A stretch of 64,000 bases of DNA from Amia ocellicauda (GCF_036373705.1 NC_089857.1:40930784-40994783), one strand, 5' to 3'; positions 36,276-62,800 are shown, counted from the stretch's first letter. Notes: generated by a model not told the origin, from the letters alone. Numbers and translations are program-made.

Positions 36276-39200
36276 CTGTAGCACTTATGATGCTGGAGAA
36301 GACCTGGTCAACAAGAGATTATCAAACATCAGTATAGGAGCACAAATTGGCCAAACAATGCAGGGAAAGGGGACAAGAGCAGAAGTTGGAAAAGCATGAA
36401 AAACCAACACGGGATCACCAGTTTAGGTCATTTATAACCACAGAACTATTTTTCATCAAGGATTGCCATTTGTCTGGACTAGGAAACCACCAACTGCCAC
36501 TGTTACTCTTCTTTGAGCATAAAGTAAACATCCAAACAAATGTCTAGGCTATTGTGTGCCAGTCCACAGAGAGCTCTGGGATGCTTTTATCTAGACCAAA
36601 AGCCACAATTAAATATTCAAATAAAGGCAGGGGTAAAAAATACCAGATCCCTACGGCTGACATTGAAAAGGCATTACAGTAATATCAAAGCAGTCAGACC
36701 TCTCAATTGCATGACGAGCACAAAGCTTAACTAAACCTGAAGTATGGCATGGTAGCAGGTCTCACTCCAGGCCAAGACTGAAGTTTGCAGAGACTGCGAT
36801 GAAAGTGGTAGCGTCTTCTACCACAGATGTACCAAAAAATTAACCTTTCAAAAAGGTGATTTGAAGAGATCTTGTCCCACCGAGACCAAGAATGTTTCTG
36901 CCTTGAAACTGCATTCACCACTGACGTGGTATATATTCAAGGATCTGTAAGGTTGCCCCACCAAACACGGTCTTCAATGTCAATTTCTTTAGTCTGTGTC
37001 ATTTCTGCGCTTTGCCCTAAAAAAAAACAATTATAATAAATAGCACTCCCACTATTAACTTCTCAACCAGGCAGTTGTGTTTCTGCAGGTTACTGCCTCA
37101 TTAGCAAAGGCCTCTGGGAACAGTTGTAATCATTAACTATTCACAACAAAGATTGGAGATCAAGACCAACCCCTTTTGCTAGGTAACTAGATATACATGG
37201 GGTTGAAAAATATATACAATTCACAAAAACAAAACCCAGTGTTTACATATACCAAAAGGATTTGCAACTTTTCCTGGCTACTATTGAATGTGGGCTTTTC
37301 TCCACTTGGTTTTTGGTTGGATGGTCCACCAATATGAACATATGAATAAATCAACCAGCCAATGCTTGGAAAACCAAAACATTTTCATCATTGAGTTCTG
37401 GTAATGGAATGCCAACACATTTAGTACAATTTCATCTTTGTACATCATTTTAGACTAATATACAATAAGCACAGCAAGAAGCTGTAGATCATTTATAAAA
37501 CTGACCCAAGAAATGTTTGTTTCGAGTCAAGAGTGAATGCTGCAATGTGACAGGGTCAGTTTTAATTTCAGCATTTCCGCTACGGTGTGCAAGTTCCAAA
37601 AACACAGGAACTCAGCATGGGGGGAGAAAGCACACCAGAAGCCAAGGAAGTTTCTTGTAGATGTAATACCTTGAAAGTTTTGATGAAACCATGTGAATTT
37701 TTAGCATTCCTCCCCATGAACCAGCCCACTATTGAGATTCCTGTTCTCATTCCACACACCTACTCCGACACTTCTAGTAATGATTACATTCATATAAACT
37801 GCCACTGTGGTGATTTGGACAAACCAGTTTAAAGAACGGATTTTAAAATCAGTGCAGATGATGCTGATCAGGAATTTCAATGCACAACATATGGATTTCC
37901 ATGTCATTTAACCCATAACCAAAACAAAAATGGTGGCGGGGCTAATGAAGACATTGCTCATTTTAGAATTGTACTAGACTACACCATTTTGAATGTCTAA
38001 TCTATTTGCACAAATCAGATTCTTTAGTAGTGAAAATCTGCTGGAAATTACACCTAGACAGATTGAGTTTACCCAAAGAGAGGTAGATGCTGCCACACAA
38101 AGTGTAACAAATCTCATGTTCCCAGCATTCACATGAAGCTCAGCAGTGTCTTTAGAAAACCAATTAACATTATGCAATAACATTTGTCAGCTATGTGGGA
38201 AAATCATTTAAATGCACATTAAAGAAGGAAAAATACTTAATGTTCAAACCTAATCTAGATGGGCGGAATCATATCAGGGAGTTTAAACCTAACCAAGTCA
38301 GAAGCATCTCAATATCCAATCACAGTTTCCTGTGAAACAGCAGAGCAACAGGTATAGTAGGTATGTTCTCTAGGAGAGGCAGAGGAGGGGGGAGAAAGAG
38401 CCTTCATTTCATACCTTGCATGTCCTCCGGTTATCTCTGAGGAGATGACGATTCCAGTGGCGTGTTTAGATATTAGTGAATGCTAGAAAGTTGCCTTACT
38501 GGTGGAGTAGTCCAACCAGTTTTGTCATAGAAACCAAGTAACTCACACCATTGTTCTTTCTGAAGTTACAAGCGATTCCTTTTCTGCAGTGTATTTTAAG
38601 GGGTGCGGCCACAAAGAACTGCAATCCACTACAGTGATTTTTTTTTTTTTTTTTGAGAAGCATGGGCTGGAGTCAAGTTTTAATAGATCAGTAAGGGGAC
38701 TAGGCTCTTTCCATTAGGGTCTGTGCTGGAGCGATGTCACAAAGGTCATAGGACAACCTGCGTACAATCTGTGGGTTTGTTCTTTACATGCACAATACTA
38801 TCCAACCCCCAGAAGGGAATTCAGAGGACAGTGCATGGTTTTTAGCTGCAATACCCACACTCAAAAGCAAATTCTCCAATTACACCAATATCAACAACAC
38901 ACTTCAGCATCAGTCGACATGCGATACTAGACAGTTTTCTAAATAAACCGCAATCCATTAGCTGCAGTAGCTCAAGATCATCCTTCCCTGACTAGTAATA
39001 CACTGATTAAAAAGGTAGTCATATTTAACCAAGAAGGATTATTTAGTTATGCAATCAGGTTTCATTCCACGTGCTTTAAGGGCAGCAGGGTTTTATCAAT
39101 GGGTTTAAAGTTAACAATGGCCTGTTACAAACGGTCCAAATACACAAAGATTTGTGAATCACTAACTAACTCAAGTTTAAAATTGTGTTGGATTTAAAAT

Positions 39201-41852
39201 TAGGATATACATTTGTAATAGAGTACAGATTAGTGAATGGAATACCCATATAAAGTGCAGTTTAATAGTTTCCTGCAGACATGAGAAGTAACATGGATTA
39301 AGTAGGATAGAAACAGCTTTAAACATGTGCCTGCCCACTCTTCCTTGAACAGCTAAAGTGGATACAAGAGCATCACGAGCCATTCACATTCTCCCAAAAT
39401 CCAGCAAAACAGATCCATTTAAATTACAAGCCCAACGGTCAAACCCTTTTTAAAATAAAGATTCTGCAAGCGTGTCAACCACATCTAACCCCAGGTCACT
39501 TCCCAGGGACCGCACTGACTGCAATTAGGAGCACAGCACTACAGGACCTCAGGGCATTCTCTAGATGCAGGGTGTTAAGTGCTTACAAGTTCGTCAAGAC
39601 GGCACTTGACTCATTCAATTCATTGGCGGAGGAGAATCAGGCTGGGACGCACTCTTTTCCCTGATCCAGCCCTGGAGATGCACCTGTTAACAATATCAGG
39701 ACACAGCCTCTATTCCCTGCCTGCCATGATCACAGAGCATTGTTGCCACATGAGGCAAAACACCGGTTATGAAGAGAAACGTGTGCATCCCCAACACCGC
39801 TTTGTTCCAGGACAGATCCAGGCTAATAAAGGCGTTTTTTTTTTTTTTTTTAAACCCATTGACTTCAAACCTTGAGCTCTTTAGGGACACAAGGCAAATA
39901 TAGGAGCGGCTGACCTCCTCAGCACACAGGTTCGACGAGGTAAAGGAATGCGGCTCCATTCGTGAAACATCTCTACGGGGGGGTGGGGGGGGGTAGTTGG
40001 CAGTGAAATATCTTTTGTATTCGACTCAAGCGTGCAAACTGAAATCCACCGGATATGTTGTAGCGGTGACAGTTCAGCGGGGGCACTGGGCTGCACCAAA
40101 CAAGCCCAACACACACCCCCGAGATCACAACGCAAGAATAAACCTCGGAGTCCGAGGTTACGCAACCGAGCTGGCCGTGCGTAATCCAGTATTCAACAGG
40201 GAGTCCTCCTTTCCAGCACTTGTTTCTATGCTGGTAAAGTTTAATATGTTGGCTATAACTTGAATGTATTGTTCTGCCATGTCCATGTTTTAAGGTTATT
40301 GCATCATCATTCCAGCAGGTTCATCAGGAAACTCCAGATTTAGCCAAAATACTAGGCGTCAATTATCCCCCACGAGAGGAGATGAGAAAAAAAAAGGGTG
40401 TTGCTTCAGGGAAGAGGGGGAGGAAGACCAACAGAGAAGAGGTGAAATAACCACTGTACTTCAAACTCAGGTAGTTTTGTTAGGAAATAGGTCTGGAAGA
40501 GAATTAACAGTACATAGAATGCTAGTAAATTTTGTTACATGGAATAAACCATTCTGCATTTATTTAACTATGCAAACAAATGAAGCAATTCAATACTATG
40601 AAGTATTGAAAACAGTAGAGGGTTTATTCATGCAGGGGTAGTAAATCCCTACCAGCCTATCGATTACAGCTTTGCTACACAGCCAAACGGTGCTGCTGTG
40701 CCTTTTTGCGTACACCGGAACACAGGCATCTTTATCAGACAACCATATACCATTTATTGGTATAATAGGGAAGTAAACTAATGGGAGAGCCAAGCATCCC
40801 TCTCTCTCCCGTAACAACCAGAAAAACAAACGGCCATCAACCCTGGCTTGTGTCAGAGCTGCACACAACCCTCTTACACAAGCGCACTGCCACAAAGTTA
40901 CCAAACTACAAAAGATGGTCGATCCAAGCCAATCCTGTGGTACTGGCAAGATCAGCTTGACCCAAAGCCCTCCAACTGTCACTGTACCAGGCTACACAAG
41001 ACACGGGTTCAGGAATATTAAAGTTAGACAAAACAGAGACACCTTAGTTTAGAGCTAAAAAGTGTCCCAACTTCCACATGGGCGTCTGTCCTCATTAGAA
41101 GAGATCTCCCATCAGGATACACTTCCCAATCCTATTCTGGGCCAGCAACAGAGGATGTGCCAGGTATGATTATACTTAAACACATGCTTTCCCCACTTCC
41201 CTCCAAGAACCCGCATCCAACCGTAACCCTGGTGTAAACCTCAACAGCACTTTGTGTAAAACCGCATGAACACCTACAAACCCACCTGATGTCGGATCAG
41301 TGCGAGTCCGGGCAGCGAGGCGGCGTTCGAGTCGCGCAGGTGTCCGCAGCTCTGCGCAGCTCCACCAATGGGAGAGGGGGATTGTGCAGCGCTGCGCAGA
41401 ACTGCGGACACCTGCGCTCCACGAAAGCCATCTGCGGCGCCGCCAGCATGGGCTCACACACCCCTCAGAAACGCGTCCAGTGCGGGAGTGACAGTTTATT
41501 AATCCGACATGGACACTTTTAAACGGGATTGGATTTCCATTGGATTGGTTTTCTGCCCGACCTGCTTCACACGGTTCTGGGGGAAGGTCAGTCCACGCGT
41601 GGGGAGCGGTTTACACAGCCACCACAGCCCGGCAGACACATGTCAGCACTTCCAACCACGTCCGACAACACCTGCCTGAAGCGGCCGTTGACATTTAAAA
41701 CACAATTAACCTCCAGTTAGTAGAACCGCAATTAAAGAATAAAAACCCCAAACTCCTAGAAGAGCTCATCCCTGACACACGGTCCACCTCAGTCTCACGG
41801 TGGATCTGTACCTGTTCAAGTACTTCAGACACACAAGAGCAGCTTCGCGTAC
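36276..41852 (-). other. ELOVL7 intron 1
   Basis: This inferred intron of 5.6 kb separates the untranslated first exon from the start-codon exon. It contains poly-T runs near 38637-38654 and 39836-39852 and palindromic element copy B. No exon or complete transposon was recognised in the rest. Confidence 0.5.
41334..41417. repeat. GC-rich palindromic element, copy B (ELOVL7 intron 1)
   Basis: The arms 41334-41360 and 41391-41417 form an inverted repeat matching at 26 of 27 positions (GCGCAGGTGTCCGCAG...). The 30-base loop holds a CCAAT box (41365-41369) in the context CCACCAATGGGAG. The reverse complement of the whole unit aligns closely with copy A. It lies about 435 bp inside intron 1. Confidence 0.85.
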
Positions 41853-41980
41853 CTGTGACCCTCGTCAGACCAGCCTGCGCCGCTTCTCCTGCGCTCTCTC
41901 CCGGCCACCGTCCACTCTGCACTGGAGCCGCCGGCCAGCCCGACCCGCTTATCCAGCGCCCGGAGACCCCGCCCATGTGA
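41853..41980 (-). other. ELOVL7: Inferred untranslated first exon of ELOVL7
   Basis: A minus-strand splice donor CACAG|GTACGC has its exon edge at 41853, and the DNA just upstream in transcription is CpG-rich, fitting a first exon joined to the acceptor at 36276-36278. The 5' boundary is a guess. Confidence 0.5.
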
Positions 41981-42130
41981 CCCGCGGGGGGCGGGGCGAA
42001 TGTGCGCGCAACTTGCTATTGGCTAATGTCACTTTTCGCCGTCTTGCTATTGGCCGATGTCACCTGTCACCGTCTCCGCCATGTGGGTGTGACGATGACG
42101 CTGGAGTGGGCGGGGCCTTGATCTCGCCCG
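41960..42130 (-). promoter_or_regulatory. ELOVL7 CpG-rich promoter with duplicated CCAAT unit
   Basis: GC boxes (GGGGGGCGGGGCG near 41988, GTGGGCGGGGCC near 42107) flank two tandem 31-bp units, 42013-42043 and 42044-42074, each beginning TTGCTATTGGC and continuing with a GATGTCAC-like word. Each carries one CCAAT box on the minus strand, which points toward ELOVL7. NF-Y and Sp1 binding is inferred. Confidence 0.6.
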
Positions 42131-45100
42131 GGTAGCAGCGGCTGTGCAGGTTTCTCGAAAGTTCACTTTTTGGAGATCTAGCATCTCTGGCATCGAAATC
42201 CTTATTCTGCTCGTCTCCATCATTCAGAGCATTGCTACAGTACCCAGGACAGAGCCTTACAGTAGCCGCTGTCCTAGTCCACTACCTATCTGAGTGGCTT
42301 GTGTGCAGATGGAATGTCATGCATGTATGTATGTATGTATGTATGTATGTATGTATGTATGGATATTTTATTCCTTCATGCATTCAAGTGCTTGCAGTCC
42401 TCACAGTCTAAAGCAAATGAAAGCACATAATATCAAAGGATGTGTATAGGGGGTGAAGAATAGCAAAGCAGAAATATACAACTCACAGGTTTCTTGATAA
42501 CAAGTCAAGGTTTTGAACTTGGATAATGTAATCAACACATTTCACAAACTGTCCCAGATTAAACTGAGGAATGCCTCCTGTAGTTTTGGACATGCTGAGT
42601 TATTGTTTGTGGGCTGCACAGTTCAGCACTGGACTGTGAACAATGCTTTGATGCCAGAATGAGGTCCAAAATTATATGAAAAGGTTTTTTTTCCAGTAAA
42701 ATCTGCAAATCTTACAAATTGTTGCGTCTGTTTTGTAAGAGAAATCTGCAGTTTGTGTATAGGTGTCATTGATTAAATTACATTGTGCACAAAACAACTG
42801 TTTTATAAAGTTATACAAGTTAATAAACTAATGCATCTTCTTCCACTAAGATTAGTGGGCTATTAAAACACTCTGGAGAATGTCTCCTGAGCAGTTAACA
42901 CTTTTTTGTTTCAATGTATGGACATGGATTTTTAAAAGATACTTTACTGTCCTTCATTCTGATGATATGTGCACAGCGGTTTGGCACCTTGTAAAGAATG
43001 CAGTAGAAAATGTCAGCTTGAAAACTCAATAATGCCTCTGCTCAATCTTCACTGGATGTATTGCTGGTTAGTCTGCATTCACAAAATACTTTTCTGCAGT
43101 CTATCATCCTCTGCACAATCTTCCCTTCTACTGAAAACTGCTCTTGCCTTCCTCAGCTAATCGCTTCACAGTATTGCTGTTTACATTGTGTACAATTCCT
43201 TGGTAACTTTGATTTTACTTTCACTTATGCAAAAACACCTGCTCTCTGTCTCTCAGCAGTGGCTTCTGTTTTTCACGAATAATATACTCATTTAATTTAG
43301 CACTCTCCATTATCAATCATATGCCAACATATTTGGGATCATCCAGTAGGTTGTTGGGAAAGCTGGTTTAAAGTACTAAGCAGGGTGACTGTTTTTCTCT
43401 TGTTGTCCATCTTTGTGCAGTATATCAACCATTCAAAACTTTATGAATATTTATCACTCTATCTATCACTCACCATGAGTTTTTCTGAAAGAAACTATGG
43501 AATCTGTGTTAGGATTTTTTGAGATGACTATAAAACACATACCTTTTATAACACTAAGTGAGACTACTGGAACTCTTTAAGTGGCATAATTTCAAACCAA
43601 GTACTTAATAAGAATAAAGATCTCTTCTGAATCAGCAGGAGAAAATACCCCCAGTTTTTGAAATGTGGGATAACAGCAGTCAAATGTGTTATAAATATAT
43701 TAAACTATGGGTTTGTAAACTTTGACTTGTTTTTTTAGACAGGAAGTTTAAAAATAAATATAGATTAAAGGTAAGTATATTACATGTGACCCCTCACCCA
43801 GCGATCTGATCTTCCATACGTGATTATGAGATGTTTTCTTGCTTCTCACTAGAAACTGAAAGAAAACATCAGATTCCAGAAGCCAGGAAGCTCAAGTTAT
43901 CAGAGATATATTCTAAACAAACTTCTGACTAATCAAAAATCAGATTTATAATAAAAAATGAAGATATTTTCCATCCTATGTAATACAACAAATAGGTATG
44001 TAAACATACATGTTGCTATTATTTTCTTTTCTTTGCCACTTTTCTGTTGTAATTCTACTTGCGATACACTTTCTTTCACATTTGAAGAGATGTATCATTT
44101 ATGCACATTGCAGAGAAATCAGATGTGTCACACAATTTAAAAGTTTTTGTTCACTAGAAGTGATTTCTGTTTCTTTAGTCATGACTCATCAGCGGCCCAT
44201 AAGTGAACTACAGGTAATTTGATATTTTTCATATTGGATTCTTTTCTGGTTTTGAGACAGTCACTCTCTCTTTGGGGAACAGTTTCTGTAATCAGGAACA
44301 CAAGAGACATTCGAGACAACATACCCATGCAGAAGTTGCACCTGCATGTTCTGTGCTTTAAAACTCACTTCTCTCAAGAACTGGTTGCCAACAACAAAAT
44401 CATTCATGAGCATGTGGAAATGGATCCAGTCTGTCCGTCATAACGAACAAAAGAAGAAGTAGAATTATATGTAAAGCCAAAGGGAGTAAAATGTTTCATT
44501 CTTACGATATTTTCCACTTATAAATTCAACAATAACAACACTGCAATAACAACCTACAGCACTGTATTGGCATATTAACTTTGAGTAGCTCCCCCGGGAT
44601 TAATCAAATTGCAGCTAAGCTACTAACCATCAGCTCATTTAAACCTGCTTAGTAACCAGTCACCCAGTCATGCTTACCATGTAATTATGCAACACACACA
44701 CACACATATACCACACATTGCCCTTGAGGAAGTGCAAACAGTTGTGGCTAATACAGACCTGTCCCTGCTAAATAAATACAAGCTCTTTGGTATTAACGTC
44801 ACTAGTACTAAGGCATTATTTGTAACTCATCATTGATGAACGTCTCTATATAACATCTTAGTGAGCAGCGTGCCATACACACAACCATAGCTTTTAACGG
44901 TCTCACTGTAAAACAGAGGTGTAAAACCAGCGGTGTAGCTGCTGTGCCCCAGTAACCATAAGGACAAACATCCCTCATCATAGTAAGCCCAATGCTGAAA
45001 CCTGGGAGAAGCAATACTGGGGGGGTGGAAAAGAGCTGAGAACTTGAAGCAAGTGGGTGTAGGTGCGGGGCAGTACTGATTTATAATTGTGCACCTCAAT

Positions 45101-45489
45101 TCACTAAAGGACCGAAGCCATTTAAAAATAATAAAGATTTTCTTTTCTTTTTTTTATGTAAATGAAAAGTTTGCACAAAGAGTCTGTTGAGGCGCAGGCT
45201 CGGTGGCTCTCGGGGTCATTAGCACCTTTTACACTGGCAGGGTGTGACTCCCTGGGCAGGGCTGCCACAATGTGAGGGAGGCTGAATTATTGAAGAGGCT
45301 GTTAGTTTAAATGCTTGCAGTTTGGCTCCATAAACGAGCAACAAAACACAAAGAAGCTCTGAAATAACAGTTTACTCACTGCTTAAAGCGTGTGCATCTA
45401 CAAATCTTTCAGGACTCCACTGGAAGATACGTTCAAGTTTTTAACCACATACTTGTTTTATAGATTGTCACATGCAAGACAATGAAATT
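42131..45489. other. Intergenic stretch between ELOVL7 and ERCC8
   Basis: No gene was recognised. A (GTAT)n tetranucleotide run lies at 42323-42360. Open frames of 60-90 codons occur on both strands without domains or exon-like boundaries. Confidence 0.5.
42323..42360. repeat. (GTAT)n microsatellite
   Basis: About nine tetranucleotide units upstream of the ELOVL7 promoter. Confidence 0.95.
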
Positions 45490-45567
45490 AGACTTGAATA
45501 ACTTTTTAAGCATTTATTCTCATACAAAACATGTTTTTGGTCATTTTTTGTTTAAGTTGCTTGCACT

Positions 45568-45602
<35 letters not shown>

Positions 45603-45702
45603 ACAACACATGGACATTTTATTAAAAAAATAAATAAATCGTCTTTGACCCTCTGCCGTTGTCTGGAGTTTTCCAGTTTCAGAACGAAATAATACCGAAG
45701 AC
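45490..45702 (-). other. ERCC8: ERCC8 3' UTR
   Basis: Reverse-strand AATAAA hexamers occur at 45618-45623 and 45513-45518, so the transcript probably ends near 45490-45600. A 30-base A run on plus (45572-45601) would read as poly-U in the transcript. Confidence 0.55.
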
Positions 45703-58965
<13,263 letters not shown>

Positions 58966-59080
58966 ATGAGCAAGATAGTCGCTTTGATACGGAGGACGTT
59001 TGGCGTAGTGAAACACCACGTCGGGACGGACCATTTTGGGAATAAATATTACTTTATACCGCAGCAGAAAACTTGGACGG
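58966..59080 (+). CDS. NDUFAF2: NDUFAF2 exon 1 (partial gene; rest beyond window)
   Basis: NDUFAF2 (mimitin, B17.2L) is a mitochondrial assembly factor for respiratory complex I and a paralogue of subunit NDUFA12. This exon encodes 38 residues plus one base, beginning MSKIVALIRRTFGVVKHHVG. The segment HVGTDHFGNKYYFIPQQKTW closely matches human KEHVGTDQFGNKYYYIPQ. A strong donor G|GTGAGT follows at 59081. The N-terminus is basic and hydrophobic, as for a mitochondrial presequence. The remaining exons (three in human) are not found before position 64000, so intron 1 is at least 4.9 kb. The gene shares its promoter with ERCC8. Confidence 0.93.
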
Positions 59081-59439
59081 GTGAGTGTGGCGGTCTTTAT
59101 GGCTGTGCTGAATCCTAGAAGTTGCATTTCGTGGCTATTATTATTAACAAAGGTGCAGACAGCAGGGGCAGGACAGTAAAACGTGATAAATACCAAATAT
59201 AAAGTGCTGTTTGTTCAATGCGAGTTTAGCTCCTGCTTCACAGATCTCTGCACTATTCAGGCTGCTGGCGCATTAAAGAGATGCATAGGCTGTGCTTTTA
59301 TTCACATCGCTGCGTCTTAAAACCTCTCTAGAAGGAGCGTGAAGACCATCAGCACGTCCCTGACGAGTCTCGGTGCTCCCGCCTGCAGCCGCGGTCAATG
59401 TCACGCTGCCACGACGCAGGCACTGGTCGCGGTCTTGTA

Positions 59440-59501
59440 GCGCAGATGTGCGCAGGTCTGCAGAATCCCAGCGATCCCATTGGTCGAGCCGCGCAGATCT
59501 G
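59440..59501. repeat. GC-rich palindromic element, copy C (NDUFAF2 intron 1)
   Basis: The unit runs from GCGCAGATGTGCGCAGG, through AGAATCCCAGCGATCCCATT with a CCAAT box (59479-59483), to GAGCCGCGCAGATCTG, aligning with copy A in the same orientation but lacking about 10 bases of the left arm. The hairpin is weaker. Flanks at 59290-59370 and 59570-59620 resemble each other in inverted orientation and resemble the right flank of copy A (TTTAAAAGCG, AATTAAAG words). It lies 360 bp inside intron 1. Confidence 0.7.
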
Positions 59502-59648
59502 ACGACGCGTCCGGTGACGTCGGCGCTTTCCCTTGGGCAGGACGGCCAGTGAGCGAGCATGGGCGCCGTGTCCGCCTGATCAGCAGTTATATATGTGTTC
59601 AAAGCGGGGAAATTAAAAGAGAGGAAGTGGGAGAACACCCCCTTACAT

Positions 59649-59840
59649 CAGGGGTTCCCAAACCGCTCCTGGAGGACCCCCTGTCCTGCTGTTTTTGTTC
59701 CAACCGTGATCTTAATTGCTTAATTGATTGATTCCTTAATTTAACTAACCATGCACTATAAGGCTCAATTATATAATTAAGAGCTCAGTTGGAACAAAAA
59801 CCGGCAGGGCAGGGTGTCCTCCAGGACTGGTTTACCCCTG
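59649..59840. mobile_element. Miniature hAT-like element in NDUFAF2 intron 1
   Basis: The terminal repeats CAGGGGTTCCCAAACCGCTC and, reverse-complemented, CAGGGGTAAACCAGTCCTGG extend inward with GTTCCAAC/GTTGGAAC words. Flanking 8-mers CCTTACAT and GCTTAGAA match imperfectly (5 of 8), as for an aged 8-bp duplication. It shares end sequence with the element at 56717-57006. Confidence 0.75.
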
Positions 59841-62800
59841 GCTTAGAACTGAGGGTGTCCTGGGTCTCCCCTGACATTTTGACACAGCCGAAAGACCTGC
59901 ACTGGTTTTATACAGTGACTGCACAGTAACACTGGGGTGACATTACTTGTGTGTGATGTAGCTGCACAGTCCAGTTATATTATTAATAGTAGTAGTTGTA
60001 GTTTTAATATTGAGAAGAAGAATTCACCTCTTTACTTTTGTCTTGTCTTTTGTGGTACTATCATTTGTTTGAGGTATTGGGACTTGTTTTTTCTGTTATA
60101 GTTCAGTTGAATAGCCCTCACCCCCAATCTCTGGCACCTTTGTAATTAAGAGTTCTGAAAAACAAAGATACATGCATGGTTTAACTAAGCAATGTTTTAT
60201 TTTTATTATTTTGTATTTATTTCAGAAAATGTCTATGCATTTTTATTTTTTAAAAAACATTGCAATATAGGATATTAGTGCAGTATCAAATGTTTAACTT
60301 AGGCACCAGCAAACATTAAGCTTACCTTGGTTATAACATGGTTTATCTTTGACCTTCTCGTTCGGCTACATTGGTAGATGGCAAAATTGTCCAACAATGT
60401 CCCCTGGTGGAAATGAACACACAGAACCAGGCCTTCTGTTCTATAAAATGATGAGGCTGAAATGCACAACTGCACGTTTCAAGCTATTGCCACAGATGTT
60501 TCCATTTTAACCTTTAATGTTTGAGCAGCACTATGTGGACCATAGTGGGAGCGTAGTAGCTTTGATTATCCTTACGGAAATGTGCCTGTTGTGTTATTGA
60601 CAGCTCCAAAATGGTTCCAAAGCAGTTTGTGTGTAATCTTCATCATTTTCTATTATTGATGTTGTTTACAAAGTAGCACATTTTGACATGGATGGCTGGC
60701 TTTGCAATTATTTGCTTCCATCTATACTGTGCCATTATTTTTATCCAGTGTGTATCTTTTTATTTTAAAGCATTGAAGATAGTAGCTGTAACGCATCAGT
60801 AATTTTTGCCAGTTCGGGGATATGCACACTAACCTCTCATTTCTGGAAGTCGTGCTTCGAATATACCTCGGTCTACCATCTATAGTCCATTAAGCTTGTG
60901 GAATCGATATTCTGTTGGACATTGAAAATCATTGAAATGCCAATAGACTTGGGTTAGTTTGGCGTTGTGCTCAAAGTGGAGTGTCCACTGTGGCAGCTTA
61001 TGTTCATTACAAGTCTGAAGTTCAGTGATTTAATAATATATATGTTATTTTTTTTTTCTGCTGACACCAATTATTTCCTGTTGAATTTGGCACATCTTTT
61101 CAAAACAATACAAAGAAGCACCACTAGAGGGCCTCATTCCAACCAAAATGATCTGCCGGCACAGCCATATTTATTTCTGCATTGTTTTTTAGTTTTCTAT
61201 TTCTTCTCCAGGACAGTACATGTCTGGAGACATTGCTCTCTGTGCCGCTGCGCACTGACTTTGAATCCTGACTGCATGTCTGCTTGTCTTAAACAGATGG
61301 GGCCCAAGGCAAGCAACATTTTACAGTCATTTATCCTGTGGACAATTGCAGCCCTGAAACACATAATGGCCTGTGACAGAATTCGATGTAACTTAAAGTG
61401 AGGCAGGTTGGGGAGACTTAAATGCAAGTCAAATGGTACAAGAACAGTGTCTATTGGTTGTGTTCCAGGTGTTTAGGCTTAACTGTCATCAAATCATGTG
61501 TTCAGGGTAGTAGGGGTCACACTGCTGATGTTATTGTGTACCATGAGACAAATCGGTTGTCTTGTAATTGAAACAACCAGGGCAGTGTTGACTGATTTTA
61601 ATATTCTTAAATGATCTTCAATAATCAATTAAGAGATATTTAGATTGTTAAAATTCGAAGCAACATGTTCCCTTTTAGTTGGAAATGCATATAAATATTC
61701 ACCTTGGAAACAGCAACTTCAGAGCAAAGTACCACGCTGTACTTTATCAGCCCATCATGGCATGTACGGACATATGAGGAGTTTGTCAAAATGGAAAGAG
61801 ATGTCTTTTTCTTATCATCTCTCAGATCTAAGCCCAGATCCATTTCCCCAAAGTTTTCAATGTACGGCAGACAGTGCAGAGCTGTGCCACGACAAAATGG
61901 CTCATTATAGTTTATCTCCATTCTGTTGGGATTACATTTTCATATGAAGAAAATTGGAGATTTCTGAAATAATAAGGGAAGCTGGTCCACCTCATTACAC
62001 ACTAATCCTGAGTGGAGTAAAGCAAGTTCTCTATGCTGCAGGCTGGGTGCATTTCTGGATATCTGGCAAAAAGACACAACACTTTCAATATTTTACACTT
62101 TGTTACCTGAATTCCCCCTCTTGTATTCCTGTTCTACTTCCCTTGTGTTGTTGGTGTCATTGACTAACACGAAAATATGACTAGGATACCATGTAAAAGT
62201 AACTTGGTGCAATAAATACATTTCTAGAGAAACCTCATTCCTCATTATTTCAGATTTAAAATGAAATGTGTGACCAGGAAAAGGGAGCCACCCTAAGAGA
62301 ATTTTGTGTGGGGGCGCTGTATCAAAGAAAACACCCACGCAGGATTATTTACTGTACGTTATTATTGATTACTGTACATACGGTCAGATCTTCCATCAAA
62401 GCTGAGCCAGTTAGGCCACACCCTCAAGGATAGCAAAACAAAGCCAAACATTGACCTCAGACTCATGCAAGCAGTGTCGCTGTCAGACGGTGATAAATAG
62501 GGAGAGAGAGGACAGACGGGGGAGGTGAAACTCAGAGCTGAGGATGTCAATAGTTCTGTGTGTGTGAGTAGGCCTTAAGTGCTTCCAGGGATTTGAAAAT
62601 ACCAAAACTAATTGTCCAGTCTTTTTGGAGTAGCCTTGAAACCTGAAAATGATGTCCCGTTTCATGCCATCGTGCCTTTATCTCTTGCCTTCTTCAGAAC
62701 TGCATCTTTTGTAATAAGGTGTAGGCCAAGGGTAGTTACTGGTAGAGTGGAGTGCTTGTACCCTTTCCACACCAAATCCATACTTCCCTTCCGTTGAAGG

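Noticed and set aside
44219-44443. 74-codon open frame between ELOVL7 and ERCC8 as a small gene
   Set aside because: No homology recognised, no promoter or splice signals, one of several similar-sized random frames.
60967-61401. 144-codon open frame in NDUFAF2 intron 1
   Set aside because: No domain, overlaps an antisense frame, and lies in AT-rich intron DNA; no relation to NDUFAF2 exon 2.
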